Shown here piece after piece: positions 34,838 to 46,350 of a DNA stretch of 64,000 bases. How positions within the stretch are numbered: position 1 is the stretch's first letter; each line of letters starts with the position of its first letter. The DNA is taken from NCBI GenBank assembly GCA_014218235.1, contig CM024766.1, positions 51,921,359 to 51,985,358 on the forward strand, written 5' to 3'. A program made the position numbers and the translations under genes. The notes beneath the pieces were generated by a model. The model was not told the origin of the DNA. It made no database searches and worked only from the letters and a program-made list of their open reading frames with translations. This stretch comes from Colocasia esculenta. Its lineage: Eukaryota > Streptophyta > Magnoliopsida > Alismatales > Araceae.

Positions 34838-36800
34838 CAGGTGGGACAGTGAAAGAGGTAGGTGGAGAGGAAGGGGCTGGAGTCTGAAGACTAGGAGGAT
34901 CAAAAGGCCCGGGGGGCACAACAACTTCTTCTACAAAATCTTGAGGCCCGGATGGCCCTGCCACTGATTCCACTTGCTAAGATGGCCCAGCTTCAACATC
35001 TGCAACTACAGATGGCCCTGATGGCCCTAATTCTTCAATAGATGGCCCTGGTGGCCCTGCAACTTCTACTGATGGCCCTGATTCCTCTATAGATGGCTCG
35101 AATGGCCCTGCAACTTTCTCAGCTGGTTCAGGAGGCCCTGATGGCCTAGCATCATCTTCTGGTACTGATTCAGTTGGAACATGAGGGGTTGGAGCTGATA
35201 AGTGCACCCTCACAAAATCTGCCAAGTCTGTTACCAACTGTTTCAAACTCCCCAGTTCACTTCTCATATCCTGGAGTTCAGATTTGACTGCTCCAATCTC
35301 TTTGGCTTCAGTGCTCTGACTGAGAAATATCGAAGTTACATCAGATTGCAAAGAGCACAGGATCTCTCCTTGAGCATTCAGTCTAGCAATGACTGGCTCC
35401 AAATGCACATGAATCTTCTTCTTCCTGGATCTGTGGTGTGCCTTTCTGGTGAGCATGGGAATTCTTGGGGCAACACCCTTACCTTTTTCTCCAGAGCCGA
35501 CAGCTGGCTCAACATCCTCATCCGAAGTGTCTTCAACTAAACCTTCTTGAAATTGATCTATAGGAGCACTGGCAGTTGGCTCCCCCTGAGTAGCAGGCTC
35601 CCCCTGAGCAGGAGCATTCTCCATGAGAGCATCTTCAGAGTGGCCTGGTGCCACAACCTCCGGAATAGCTTCTTCCTGACTTCCTTCAATAATAACTTCT
35701 GCAACCTGAACACTAGGGGTTTCCTCCATAAGAGTATCTTCATGCTCCCCCTCAATGTGAGCAACACTTGCCAACTGATCAACAACTGATTCTTGAATAA
35801 TAGTAGATTCAGAAACTTAAGGAGGGATCACACCTTCAGAAGGTTGCCCAACGGGCTCAATAAGTTCTGGTGCAATGTCTTCAATCCTCCTTTCAGATGC
35901 AGGAGGCTCATCCTCTCTTACTACAGCTTCTTCTTCTTGAACTGGTGGAGCTTCAGATGCTTCTCTAATGATAGCTTCTTCTTCTGCCACTGAGGTCTTT
36001 GTCCACACATTTCCTACCATTGAAAAACCACTCTTCTTCAAATTTCTGGTCCGAATGGGCTGACCCATCTTCTCCAACAATTCTCCCTTCAAATCAATTT
36101 CAAAATGACTGAAAATTCGTGTAAGTAAATGGACATAGGGAAGGGATACTGCTAATTTGTTCTTTTTGTCCCAAATAACTTTAGTCACAGACTTCATCCT
36201 TTCTATTATGATTTGAGCCATGTTAATATCTTGCTTCTGAATGGCCCAGAACATCATATCGGCATCACCTTTTGTGCAGGAGGAGAAAGTAGCACTCCTG
36301 GGTACCAAAATATGACAAACTATAAAATGTAATATTCTGTTGAATGCATTAAACTGGTTGATGTCAATCTTACCATCCTTCAACTTATACTCTGTTCCAA
36401 TAATCCCTAGCCCCTTAGCATGGATATCTACGGAATTTACCAGACTGTGCCCTACAACAGATACTCCAAACAACCTCTCCAATAGGTCATGAGTGATATG
36501 AATGGATTTATTTTTGACCAGGGAGGTAAGAGAACCATCTTCTTCTGACTTCAAACAAGTGTAAAACGCCTTGGCCAAGTGCGGGTAGCTTGGTTCAGAA
36601 ACAGTACGAATCCCCGTCCACTTTAGCCTCTGAAGAGCTTCAACCACACTATGTATACCATGCATCTCTAGATTATCTAGGTCCACTACCTTGTTGCCAC
36701 AAAGCTTGATCTTCACTACTTGATATCTCTCCAATTGATCTACCATGAGGAAGGCGGCGCTATAGCCACCCACATTGTCGGAACTCCCAGAAGCGGCCAT
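34838..36800 (-). pseudogene. Element C ORF3, N-terminal part
   Basis: It starts at ATG 36798-36800 (MAASGSSDNVGGYS). The plant-transposon-like domain (about 36000-36790) keeps SYPHLAKAFY, LKDGKIDINQFNAFNR and ILVPRSATFSSCTKGDADMMFWAI. It is followed by VAPGHSEDALMENAPAQGE, a coiled coil with LNAQGEILCSLQSDVTSI, and a linker with about ten Gly-Pro units of GPSGPS type (34980-35140). Stops are TAA at 35817-35819 and TAG at 34977-34979. Element B interrupts it at 34838; the rest is at 19791-21383 and 11283-11332. Confidence 0.85.
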
Positions 36801-37168
36801 GGAATCTAGCAAGGAGGATTCTGGAGGATCGTGGGAGAAGGAGGAACAGGACCCCTCAAGAAATTTGAGCGGGAAGTGAGAGATTCTTCGAAAGCACGAA
36901 GAGGAATGCTGGAGTTGATGAGGGTTTTACATGCTTTCAGGTCGAAAGAGATAAGAGAGAGAGAGAAGGTGAATCGGTGAGGGAAGGATTCACGTCGTAA
37001 CGAAAGGACATAAAGTCACTTTTTGAAATGGCGGAGCATTTAATGTGGATAACAACAAAATAGGAGATGATAACGTAACAAGTAATGGATTTACTTAAAT
37101 CTAGCGGGGAAGGATAACTCTTATTCTGAAATTTATTATTTTATGTTAGTTACGTACAAATATATTTG
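36801..37168 (-). other. Spacer between pol and ORF3 in element C
   Basis: About 370 bp with no conserved frame. It has a purine-rich run (about 36950-36970 on the + strand) and is otherwise unremarkable. Confidence 0.6.
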
Positions 37169-40142
37169 TTACAAATTGCACATGCCTAATTCCCTTCTAA
37201 GAGACGTAAATCTCTCTTCAGGTAAGGTTTTTGTAATGATATCTGCTAACTGATTTTGTGTATGTACAAATGAAATACTAATATGACCATTTGCTACATG
37301 ATCTCTAATAAAATGATATCTAACCTCAATATGTTTCGTCCTTGAGTGTTGTACTGGATTTTTCGTTAGATTTATGGCACTTGTGTTGTCACATAACAAT
37401 GGGATGGTCTTGATATACAGTCCATAGTCTTCAAGCTATTGTTTGATCGATAAGAGTTGAGTGCAATAGCTCCCAGCGGCTACATATTCAGCTTCAGCTT
37501 TGATAGAGCTACTGAGTTTTGTTTCTTTGAAGACCATGAAATCAAGCATCCTGCAAAAAATTGACAACCACCACTGGTGCTTTTTCTATCCACTTTGCAT
37601 CCAGCATAGTCACCATCCGAATATCCAATTAAACTAGTTTCACAGGATTTAGGATACCATAGACCTAAGTGATGAGTTTTAGATAAATATCTAAAAATCC
37701 TTTTTACAGATATTAAATGAGATTCCTTAGGATCACATTGATATTTTGCACACATGTATACACTAAATAAAATATCAGTTCTACTAGCTGTTAGATAAAG
37801 CAATAAACCAATCATACCTCTATAGAGTATCTGATCAACTTTCTTACCTTCCGGATCACTGTCTAACTTGGTGGATGTGCTTATGGGAGTGGACAATGGG
37901 TTAGCATTCTCAAATCCAAATTTCTCATCTCAAATTCTCCCTACATGAGCTTTTCAAAATACTTGCATAGAGATTCATCAGTAGATCCGAAAATAATATC
38001 ATCTACATAGATTTGCACAAGTAATATATTTTTGGCATTTGATTTAATGAATAATGTGCTATCTACCTATCATCTAATAAAACCATGATTTAGTAGGAAT
38101 GCACTAAGTCTTTCATACCTTGCTCTAGGTGCTTGTTTCAAACCATATAATGTTTTATGCAATTTGAAAACATGATTTGGAAAATCTGAATCATCAAAAC
38201 CAGGAGGCTGTTCCACATAAACTTTCTCCTTTATAAAACCATTTACAAATGATGATTTCACATCCATTTGAAAAAGTTTTAAATCTAAAGCAGATGCATA
38301 AGCAAGCAATATTCGAATAGCCTCTAGTCTAGCTACTAGTGCATAGGTTTCATCAAAATCTATGTCTTCCTCTTGAGAATAGCCTTGAGCAACCAGTCTA
38401 GCCTTGTTTCTAGTGATAACACCAGCTTCATCCAACTTGTTCCTGAACACCCATTTGGTGCCAATCACATAATGATCTGATGGTCTCGGAACAAGGGACC
38501 AGACCTGATTTCTCCTGAACTAATTAAGTTCATCTTGCATGGCTAAAATTCAAGATTTATCATAAAGTGCTTCATTGACTATCTTCGGCTCTATTTGAGA
38601 TACAAATGCTAAATATTCACAAGGAATAATATTATATCTTGTTCTTACCCCGACTGATGGATCTCTAATGATGTTATCTATTGGATGATCCTTTTTGTAC
38701 CTCCATTCTTTTGGAAGATCATCATGAATGATATCCTTCTGTTGCAGTTCTTCCAAGGATGGATTTTCATCATCTTTAATGGTTGTTTCTTTCAGCTTTT
38801 TGGAAATATTTTTTGCATCTTCATCATCACTACCAATTTCCTTTCTCAAGGAAGGGTTAGACTCATCAAAAATAACATGCATAGTTTATTCAATTAATAA
38901 ACTTCTCTCATTGAAAACTCTATAACCTTTAGGTTTAGAAGTGTACCCCATAAAAATACCTTCATCAGATTTGGGATCCAACTTACCAATGTCTCTCTTA
39001 CCATTGTTGTGAATGAAGCATAGGCATCCAAATGTTCTGAGATATCTGATCTTGGGCTTCTTTTGCTTGTACAGTTCGTATGCAGTCTTCTTCAGAATTG
39101 GTCTGATCATGACTCTATTAATTATGTAACAAGCTGTATTTATAGCTTCTACCCAGAAATATCTTGGAAGATTGTATTCAGATAACATTATTCTTGCCAT
39201 ATCCAAAAGTGTTCTATTCTTCCTCTCAGCTACTCCATTTTGCTGTGGGGTTCTTGGTGCTGAGAAATTGTGTTCAATCCCCAGATCATCACAAAATTTT
39301 GCAAACCTGTCATTATGAAACTCTCCTCCATGATCTGATCGGATACTTATGATATTGTACTTCTTATCTTTCTGAACTAGCTTACTGAACTTTACAAAAC
39401 TATCAAATGTGTCATCTTTATGCTTAAGAAATGATACCTAAGTAAATCTGAAGTAATCATCAACTATAACAAATCCGAAATTCTTTCCTCCCAAACTAGT
39501 TCTTCTCATTGGTCCAAACAAGTCCATATGAAGCAGTTCTAGTGGTTTGGAGGTAGTGACTACTGTCTTGGATTTGAAAGAGGATCTTGCATGCTTACCT
39601 TTTGCACATGGTTCATAGATATTGTCTAGTCTTGAATTTATCATCGATAGACCTTCCACTAGATTATGTTTGATGAGTTTTCTGATTCCATCTAAGCTGC
39701 AATGACCTAATCTTCTGTGCCAAAGTTCAACATTTTGTTCTTTGCTTACTGCTAGGCAGACGTCTTGATCCTTCAACTCTTCTAAATGTAGTACATATAG
39801 ATTTTTCTTTCTGCAAGCTTCAAAAATAATTGTACCATCCTTAATGATCAGACGCTTAGATTCCTAAAATTTGATCTGATGACCCTTGTTGCATTGGCTT
39901 CTAATTGATCCACAACCAATTACTGACCCTTTGCCATTATCACCATAGGTTACTGTGCCTTCTTCATCTTTGATATACGAGAACAGTCTTTTGTTGCTTG
40001 TCATATGCCTTGAGCACCTACTGTCCAAGTACCACTTTGATGCTCTAAGGCTTCTCTGCAATAAATCAATGTGATTTAGGTACCCAAGTTCTTTTGGGTC
40101 CTGGTTGGTTAGCTTCTTCACAGTTTCTTTTTCGGAATCCAT
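37169..40142 (-). pseudogene. Element C pol remnant (protease, integrase, RT, RNase H)
   Basis: Protease has WYLDSRCSRHM near 40010-40040, with Gly to Arg in the DSG catalytic triad. GAG-pre-integrase has HRRLGHCS, and integrase has DLFGPM. RT has KARLVAQGYSQEEDIDFDET; RNase H has ADYAGC-like DGDYAGCK and ends MCNL-stop at 37169. Lesions are many stops of the CAG-to-TAG or TGG-to-TAG type (for example near 38522, 38889 and 37437), a frameshift near 37495 and a deletion of about 110 bp at 37926 between RT and RNase H. The damage indicates an older copy than B. Confidence 0.9.
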
Positions 40143-40379
40143 TTTAGGTGCTTGGTAGTACAGGTTATTTTAGTATGACCTAGTTTATTGCAATGAGTGC
40201 AGCAGGAGATATTGTTTATTATCTTGTTTGACTTATTATTTTTATTATTATTTGATTTGTAGTTAGGATTTTATTTAGCTACGAATTTTGGCATTGGATA
40301 AATTTTAGGATGAATAATTGTTTCTTCATTATCAGGTGGAGTATATCTTAAACCATATTTTTTCTTTCCTGATCTTCTT

Positions 40380-41853
40380 GCTCCTTTTAATATTAAGGAG
40401 GACTTTTCATTTGTAAATTTTTCAATTGTTGCAGTCAAGTATTCATTATTTTTGTTAGTGTATTAATTTCATTTTTAAGTTTGCTAATGGTTTCCTGACT
40501 TTCTAAACTTGATATCTTTTCATTTTTCATTTTTACATCTTCACATAGTAGTTCATTTCTTCTTTTTAGTTCAGAAATTTATTTTTCTAGTTGTTCAGTT
40601 TCAGATTTTAAATTCGAGTTGGTTATTTCAAGGCATTCATAATTTTTCTTGACAGATTTTAATTGTTTACAAACATCTTTATATTTACTGTATAATTCAT
40701 TAAAAGCATCTTCTAAGCTATCAGAATCAGATTCATTGCAAGAAGTAAAAGAGGAGTCAGAAGTTACCTTGTCATCGACATTTGCCAAGAAGGCCAGGTT
40801 GGCCTTTTCTTCTTCTTCTTCTTTGCTGAAGCTAGATTCACTGTCTGAGTCACTCTCATTGTTCCATGCAGTAGCCATGGCTTTCTTCTTGTACTTCTTA
40901 AAATTCTTCTTGTTGTCCTTTTTCTTGAACTCAGTCTTCTTCAGTTTTGGACACTCAGCCTTGAGGTGTCCAGGCTTCTTACACTCATAGCATATGGGTT
41001 CAGATCTCTTGACTTCTTTGTCTTCAAATCTCTTGAATTCTCTACCTTTCTTGAAATACCTTCTTCCTGACAGGTATTTCTTTTAGGCTAGAATGCGTTG
41101 TAGTCTTCCGGAGAGAAAGTCTTCTTCATCTTCACTACTCTTATCACTCTTTTCACTTTCTGATTCGCCCTCAGAAGTGTCTTCTATAGCCTTGAGAGCA
41201 TTGTTGTGCTTCTTCTTGCTGGAGGATTCTCCCAGCCTCTCCATGTTTATCTCATGAGTCATTAAAGACCCAATGAGTTCTTCAAGGGACATTCTTATGA
41301 GATCATTGGCTTCTTCTATTGCTGTTACCTTTGGAGTCCATGAGGTTGGTAGAGATCTTAATATGTTTCTTACCATGTCTTCAGTCTGATAAGTCTTCCC
41401 TATCCCAGCCAGTCCATTGGTAATGTCTGTGAAGCGACTGTACATCTGGGATATGGATTCTCTAGACTGTATTTGGAACCTCTCATACTGAGCTACCAAT
41501 ATATCAATTCTTGTTTCATTTACCTTATTAGTTCCTTCATGTGTGAGCCTCAGCTTGTCCCACATCTCTTTGGTTGATTTACATGCTGATATTCATTTGA
41601 ACTCTTTCTTGCTTAGAGAGCAGCATAGTATACTCTTTGCTTTGCTATTTTAGGACAACTTCTTATCTTCATTTGTCCATTTGTCTTTACTGTTGGTTAC
41701 CTTGAGATCTCCTTCTTCGATTATTATCCATAGCTGAAAATCAAGTCCTTGAAGGAAGAACTCCATCCTTCTCTTCCAGTAGTGATAGTCTTCACCATCA
41801 AATAGAGGAGGTCTGTCGACGGATTGTCCTTCAGCATGACCTTGGGCTGCCAT
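40380..41853 (-). pseudogene. Element C Gag remnant
   Basis: It starts at MAAQGHAEGQS (41853). It has the same copia Gag domain as B (PPLFDGEDYHYWKRRMEFFL), broken by stops near 41650 and 41594, then MWDKLRLTHEG to LQRILA and a TAA at 41083-41085. Downstream are CYECKKPGHLKAEC (about 40960-41000) and the acidic coiled-coil region, with more stops and a frameshift near 40450. Confidence 0.88.
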
Positions 41854-41900
41854 TTATCTTTACTCTCCAGATCGTGAGATCTACTTACTCGAAGAGACTT

Positions 41901-41913
41901 GGCTCTGATACCA
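41901..41913 (-). other. Primer-binding site of element C
   Basis: TGGTATCAGAGCC in element sense, two bases from the LTR, complementary to initiator-Met tRNA. Confidence 0.9.
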
Positions 41914-42205
41914 CTTGTTGCCCAGATAGCAAGCTTAGAGGGGGGGTGACTGGATTGCTAAAATTTTCTTTTAGAATAATCTTGTAAATAAAAATTGCTT
42001 CGACAAAAGACACTAAGTTTGATGGTTAGAGTTAGTGTAAAGCAAACACAAAAAATCAATCACACAGACAACATGAATTTTATCCTAGATCGGATCTCTT
42101 GCCACAAGAAGTCCTACGTCTAGTCCCCAAGCAACAACTTAGAATTTCACTAAGTAAGGGTATAGTCCCCCTTAAGGACACTTACACATCCAGCCGCAGC
42201 TGGCC

Positions 42206-42320
42206 TTCTCTTCTCTACCCGAAGAGGCACTAACCCACCTGATGTAACAGGTCTTCCTTCTTACCAAAGGGAATAACCACCCACTCAACATCAGGTCTTC
42301 TCTTCACAACCGAAGAGGAA
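42206..42320 (-). other. Three leader stem-loops in LTR C
   Basis: Stem-loops at 42206-42227, 42254-42273 and 42298-42320. The last reads TTC(C)TCTTC, loop GGTTGT, GAAGAGAA in element sense. It has the same loop and unpaired C as in A/B, but T-C-T-T-C/G-A-A-G-A pairs replace C-T-T-C/G-A-A-G: compensatory change. Confidence 0.68.
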
Positions 42321-43199
42321 CACTCAAGAACAAATGAATAGAGAGTGGAAGGCCCTTAGACCAAGCTTATAGAAATTGCTTGATCTGAGGCAAAGTCTGA
42401 GAGACAAAGATTATCACACAATGAACTCTCTCAGATCTACACAAGCTCTCAAAGGCTAAACAGGTTTCTGTGGAAAGCTAAAAGCTAAAGACTGTTTGAG
42501 TGGATGAGTAAGCTCTTCTTTCTTCTGGGTGACTAAGATCTTCAAGCTATTCGAAAATTCTTCAGAATTCAAGAAGTGTACTGCATGGAGTCACCAGTCT
42601 TCTATTTATCTTCTTTAAAAGCTTTTGATCGTTGAAGTATTTGTTGTCTCACATCTTCATGCACGTTGGAGTGTCTGGTTTGAGGTATGGAGCAAAAGAG
42701 CCTGCAGCCATTAAATGCTGGAATAGACACTTACCCAGAGGAAGATTGTCTGAATCTCTTCTTGCTTCTGTCAGGTTGACAGGTCTAATGTTGTAACATA
42801 TGTTTCTACCGGAACCCTGCACAACATAAATGCTGAAGCATAAATAACTCATCTTTGTCTAAACTGTCAGTCAACGTTAGTAGTCATGCTTTAAGATGAT
42901 ATACTAAAAAGAAAATTCCATTCTGTTGACATATAAAGCATTACTTTATGTGACATGAATGTGGTAAACAAGAGATATATCGTGCAGAGGTATCATTCCA
43001 TCACAATAAATGTTAGAGAGAACATGATACAACATGATTCACGGGAAGACTTGAAATCTACAGAGATTTGAAAATATATTTGAATATCATGTGGAATGTC
43101 TTTTAAGAATGTCTGAAAGGAATTTAAATAGAAATATTTAACAGCTATCAAAAACATAATTGTTGTTAAAAGAGAGTTGATGTTTGGAGACAGTCTATG

Positions 43200-44035
43200 A
43201 TCAGAGAGAGTCGATATGGATATGAAATCAATGTTATGACTATAATCCATGTGAGAATGTAATCCATGTTGAAACAAAGTCGATGTGAACATAATCCATG
43301 TTATGAAATCGATGTGATGTACAAAGTCGTTGTTTAACTGAAGTCGGTGTACAACTGAAATCGTTGTTGAACTGAAATCGATGTGCAGATGAAATCATTG
43401 TTTAACTGAAATCGATGTACATATGAAATTGTTGTTTAACTGAAATCGATGTACAGATGAAATCGTTGTTTAATTGAAATCGATGTACAGATGAAATCAT
43501 TATTAGAAACGAAGTTGTTGTTCTAGTAAAGTCGTTGTTTCATATGAAGTCGATGTTCTATCGAAATCGATGTTTGAGTGAAATCGTTGTAAAAACAAAG
43601 TCATTGTTTCATATGAAGCCGATGTTCTACCGAAATCGATGTTTAAGTGAAATCGTTGTAGAAACAAAGTCGTTGTTTCATATGAAGTCGATGTTTTACC
43701 AAAATCGATGTTTAAGTGAAATCGTTGTAGAAACGAAGTCATTGTTTCATATGAAGTCGATGTAGCAATGAAATCGATGTTCTACTGAAGAAATCGTTGT
43801 TTAAGTATGAAGTCGATGTAGAAACAAAATCGATTTTCTACTGAGGAAATCGTTGTTTAAGTATGAAGTCGATGTAGAAACGAAATTGATGTTCTACTGA
43901 GGAAATCGTTGTTTAAGTATGAAGTTGATGTACAACCGAAATCATTGCTTAAGTGAAATCGATGTTCTACCAAGGAAGTCATTGTTTAAGTAAAACCGTA
44001 ATCGTTGTGAGCTATCACATGGAAGTCGATGTATA
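43200..44035 (-). repeat. Word array in 5' LTR C
   Basis: Copy of the array at 10080-10905: AAATCGATGT, AAATCGTTGT and AAGTCGATGT mostly at 17-bp steps. Confidence 0.88.
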
Positions 44036-44421
44036 CTTAGATAAAAACATATGTAATGAACTTCACGGAACAGTGAGTGTAGACAACTTACTGATTTTGT
44101 TTGAATTACTGCTTGTTGATAAACTTCAGAAAATGATGTTAGAAAATAATATTCAGGGTTTTGTTAATCACCAAAAATACATATAATAAATAATAAATTA
44201 TATGGAGATGGACTGATCATCAATGTTGTCAGCAGAAAACAAGGAAATAAGGTAAGGTATGGGCTTCTGTCAGAAGACCTTTTTAGTTTGACTCTATCTT
44301 CTGTACCTACAGATAAGACTTCTTCCTACACCAAGTGTCTGTCAGAAGAAGAAGAAGGGTAGATGAAGAAGAAGATGAGCAACGGCTAGAAGAGTTCCAA
44401 CGGATCTCTTCAAAGCTACTC

Positions 44422-44428
44422 TATAAAA
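44422..44428 (+). promoter_or_regulatory. Putative TATA box of LTR H
   Basis: TATAAAA in the sense direction of H, with the leader stem-loop following once element E is removed. The spacing is comparable to A. Confidence 0.5.
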
Positions 44429-44538
44429 AGATGAAGCAAGGCTGAAGAACAGATATGAGCCTTCCTGAAAATTACTGAAAGATTGTACATCCAGTGAGAA
44501 GCCTCAATGCCATACACACTCAAAGCAAGAGAGAAAGA

Positions 44539-44543
44539 GCTCG
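44539..44543. repeat. Target-site duplication of solo LTR E (GCTCG)
   Basis: GCTCG occurs at 44539-44543 and at 47551-47555, exactly at the borders of E. Confidence 0.85.
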
Positions 44544-44846
44544 TGTCACGCCCCGACGCGGAATATCGAAACGCGAGACAGTTGCAAGTAAACGGGTATA
44601 GAGAAAGTACTAGACAGCAAACCATTGCAAAATGAATAATACTAAAACAAATTCTTCTCATTAATAACTTTCCAAATGTCTAGTTACAACCACTAATATC
44701 ATAGCCATTCTATAGGGCCCAATTACATTGAAAGAAAAGTAAAAGACTAAACTACAACTTGAAACATAATGCTAGGACGCTAGCGTACTCTTGACATCAC
44801 TCCTGGTTGTTCTCGTCCTCTTGAGTGTATAGTTCATCCGCAGTCT

Positions 44847-44902
44847 CACCTGAGAACACAACGACAAATAACGTAGGGTGAGCGATAATGCCTAGTAGGA
44901 CT
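44847..44902 (-). promoter_or_regulatory. Conserved CGCTCACCCTA/CAGGTGAG module in LTR E
   Basis: In element sense: AAGTCCTACTAGGCATTATCG, CTCACCCTACG, then TTCTCAGGTGAG. It lies about 300 bp from the LTR 3' end, as in D, F and G. Pairing in the stem is weak here. Confidence 0.5.
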
Positions 44903-45004
44903 TAAATCTCACCAGTCAAGCAGGCTTTAAATGATTAATGTTTTAAAAGGCAGAGTAACTAATGATAGAGCGAGAGAGTCAAGTAAAGGATAGCAGGATA
45001 GCAT

Positions 45005-45128
45005 GTGAACGAAATAGCACAACTTTCCAAATATAGCACAAGTGTCGAGTATAGCACAAAATAACAGGATGGCCATAGCATAAATAGCACAAGTATAGCA
45101 ATAGTACAACGAGTATAGTATAGCACTT
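45005..45128 (-). repeat. Degenerate ATAGCACAA short repeat
   Basis: About nine imperfect copies of (T)ATAGCACAA(G/A) within 125 bp of LTR E. The unit is 10-20 bp and irregular. Confidence 0.75.
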
Positions 45129-46146
45129 TGTTGTCAACAGACAACGAGAGAACATAACACTTTGTGATTGTCATTTAGATAGTCGTGATAGATAGCACTT
45201 GAGTGTAATGCCAAACACTCTGATCATTTAACTCCCATGGAGACTAGCACTTTCAGGCGCACATCCCAGGACCAGATCAGGCCCTTTATATATTGTCAGG
45301 CATTGGTTATATTGTTTATCTTTAGACAATCAGTCAATGGCCAATATAGAGTACCAAGAAATAGATGAGAGCACTAGATGAATAGACGAGATAGTAGAGT
45401 GAACGTGAAAAGATGAGCGAGTAGAGCATAGATGAGAGCTAGTGGACATTGCACATAACACGTCGAGTAAGCAGGCGATAGTAACAGTTGCACAACACGC
45501 GCACGTGGTGTTGGCAGTCAGGTGGAACTCACTACCTTCCCGCTGGCCATGTTACGCACAGGTCCAGAGGTCCGGCGTGATTCAAGATAAGAGCGAACCT
45601 CTAATAGCCGTTTGGATCATGTTGATCCCTAAAGGGTATCATAGGTGTTAGGGTACAACCAGCTCGTCGACCATGTGGGAATCCATGGACAGAGGAGACT
45701 TACGGAGGCCTTGAACAAAGACTCACTAGTCTGGCAGAAGGAGTATCCAACAGAGAGTTCGTCCAAGTCAAGAGAGTGTGTTATGTAAAAGTGTTTGACG
45801 TTCTAGAGGAGTTCTAGAACAGTGGAGCGTCAGTATCGGTGTTCCCAAAACATCGCGAGGAAACGTACACAAGTATATTTAAGAATGAGGCAATTTAATG
45901 ACATAAATAACCAGATGATTTATGTAACATGTTCATGCCAATTAAGTCATATTTGGATGGTTTAAAATGTGTGTAAGTGTCATGAAATTGTAGATAGAAA
46001 AGGTCATGTGTATGTATTTTAATCACACATAAATGTTTAATTTATAACAAGTGTAATCTTCTGTGTGTATGACTGTTAAACAAGAGTACAAGCATTGTGG
46101 AGAGTCAGAACATCAAAATTTGGGGTTTTTATGCAAAAAGGGCAGA

Positions 46147-46350
46147 ACGCGATGCACCCTTGTAAGGGTCGCGACGGGGTTCAGGCAGATCGCGACGAGG
46201 TCTTGTACAGGTCGCGACGGGATTGATGTTTCGGGCAGGCAGGTCGCGACGGGGTCATGTGAGGGTCGCGATGGGGTCAACAGACCGGGCAGCCAGATCG
46301 CGACGACCGACCCTGTCGCGATCAGATCGCGACGGGATGCTCTGTCGCGA
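46147..46350. repeat. TCGCGA palindrome array in LTR E
   Basis: Nine TCGCGA sites start at 46169, 46190, 46212, 46244, 46266, 46298, 46316, 46327 and 46345, preceded by ACGCGA at 46147. Steps are 22, 21, 22, 32, 22, 32, 18, 11 and 18 bp. Several have the context GGTCGCGACGGGG. In LTR coordinates the array is about 1.2-1.4 kb from the start, the same offset as the arrays in F and G. Confidence 0.88.

Larger units (their letters stand above)
9107..44222 (-). mobile_element. Element C: Sirevirus-type Ty1/copia, interrupted by A, D and B
   Basis: Minus-strand element whose pieces are 9107-11332 (3' LTR and end of ORF3), 19791-21383 (ORF3), and 34838-44222 (ORF3, pol, gag, primer-binding site and 5' LTR). 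Joining the flanks of D and B restores ORF3 colinearity with A and B. The remaining left part of its 3' LTR lies beyond A and outside the window. It is a sister family of A/B: same gene plan, but different LTR word array and clearly diverged proteins. Most lesions are C-to-T or G-to-A stops, with a few indels and a deletion of about 110 bp near 37926. C itself sits in LTR H at 44222/44223. Confidence 0.9.
41916..44222 (-). repeat. Element C 5' LTR (2307 bp)
   Basis: It runs from TGTTGCCCAG (+ strand) to GATCATCA and matches the truncated copy at 9107-11086. It contains the CCCCCCTCTAAG block, stem-loops (42206-42320) and the word array (43200-44035). The right flank begins atgtt; its partner lies outside the window. 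Confidence 0.93.

Noticed and set aside
43503..43765. Repetitive peptides readable on both strands in the C array
   Set aside because: They come from the 17-bp word array in an LTR, differ between the two LTR copies and have no independent coding support.
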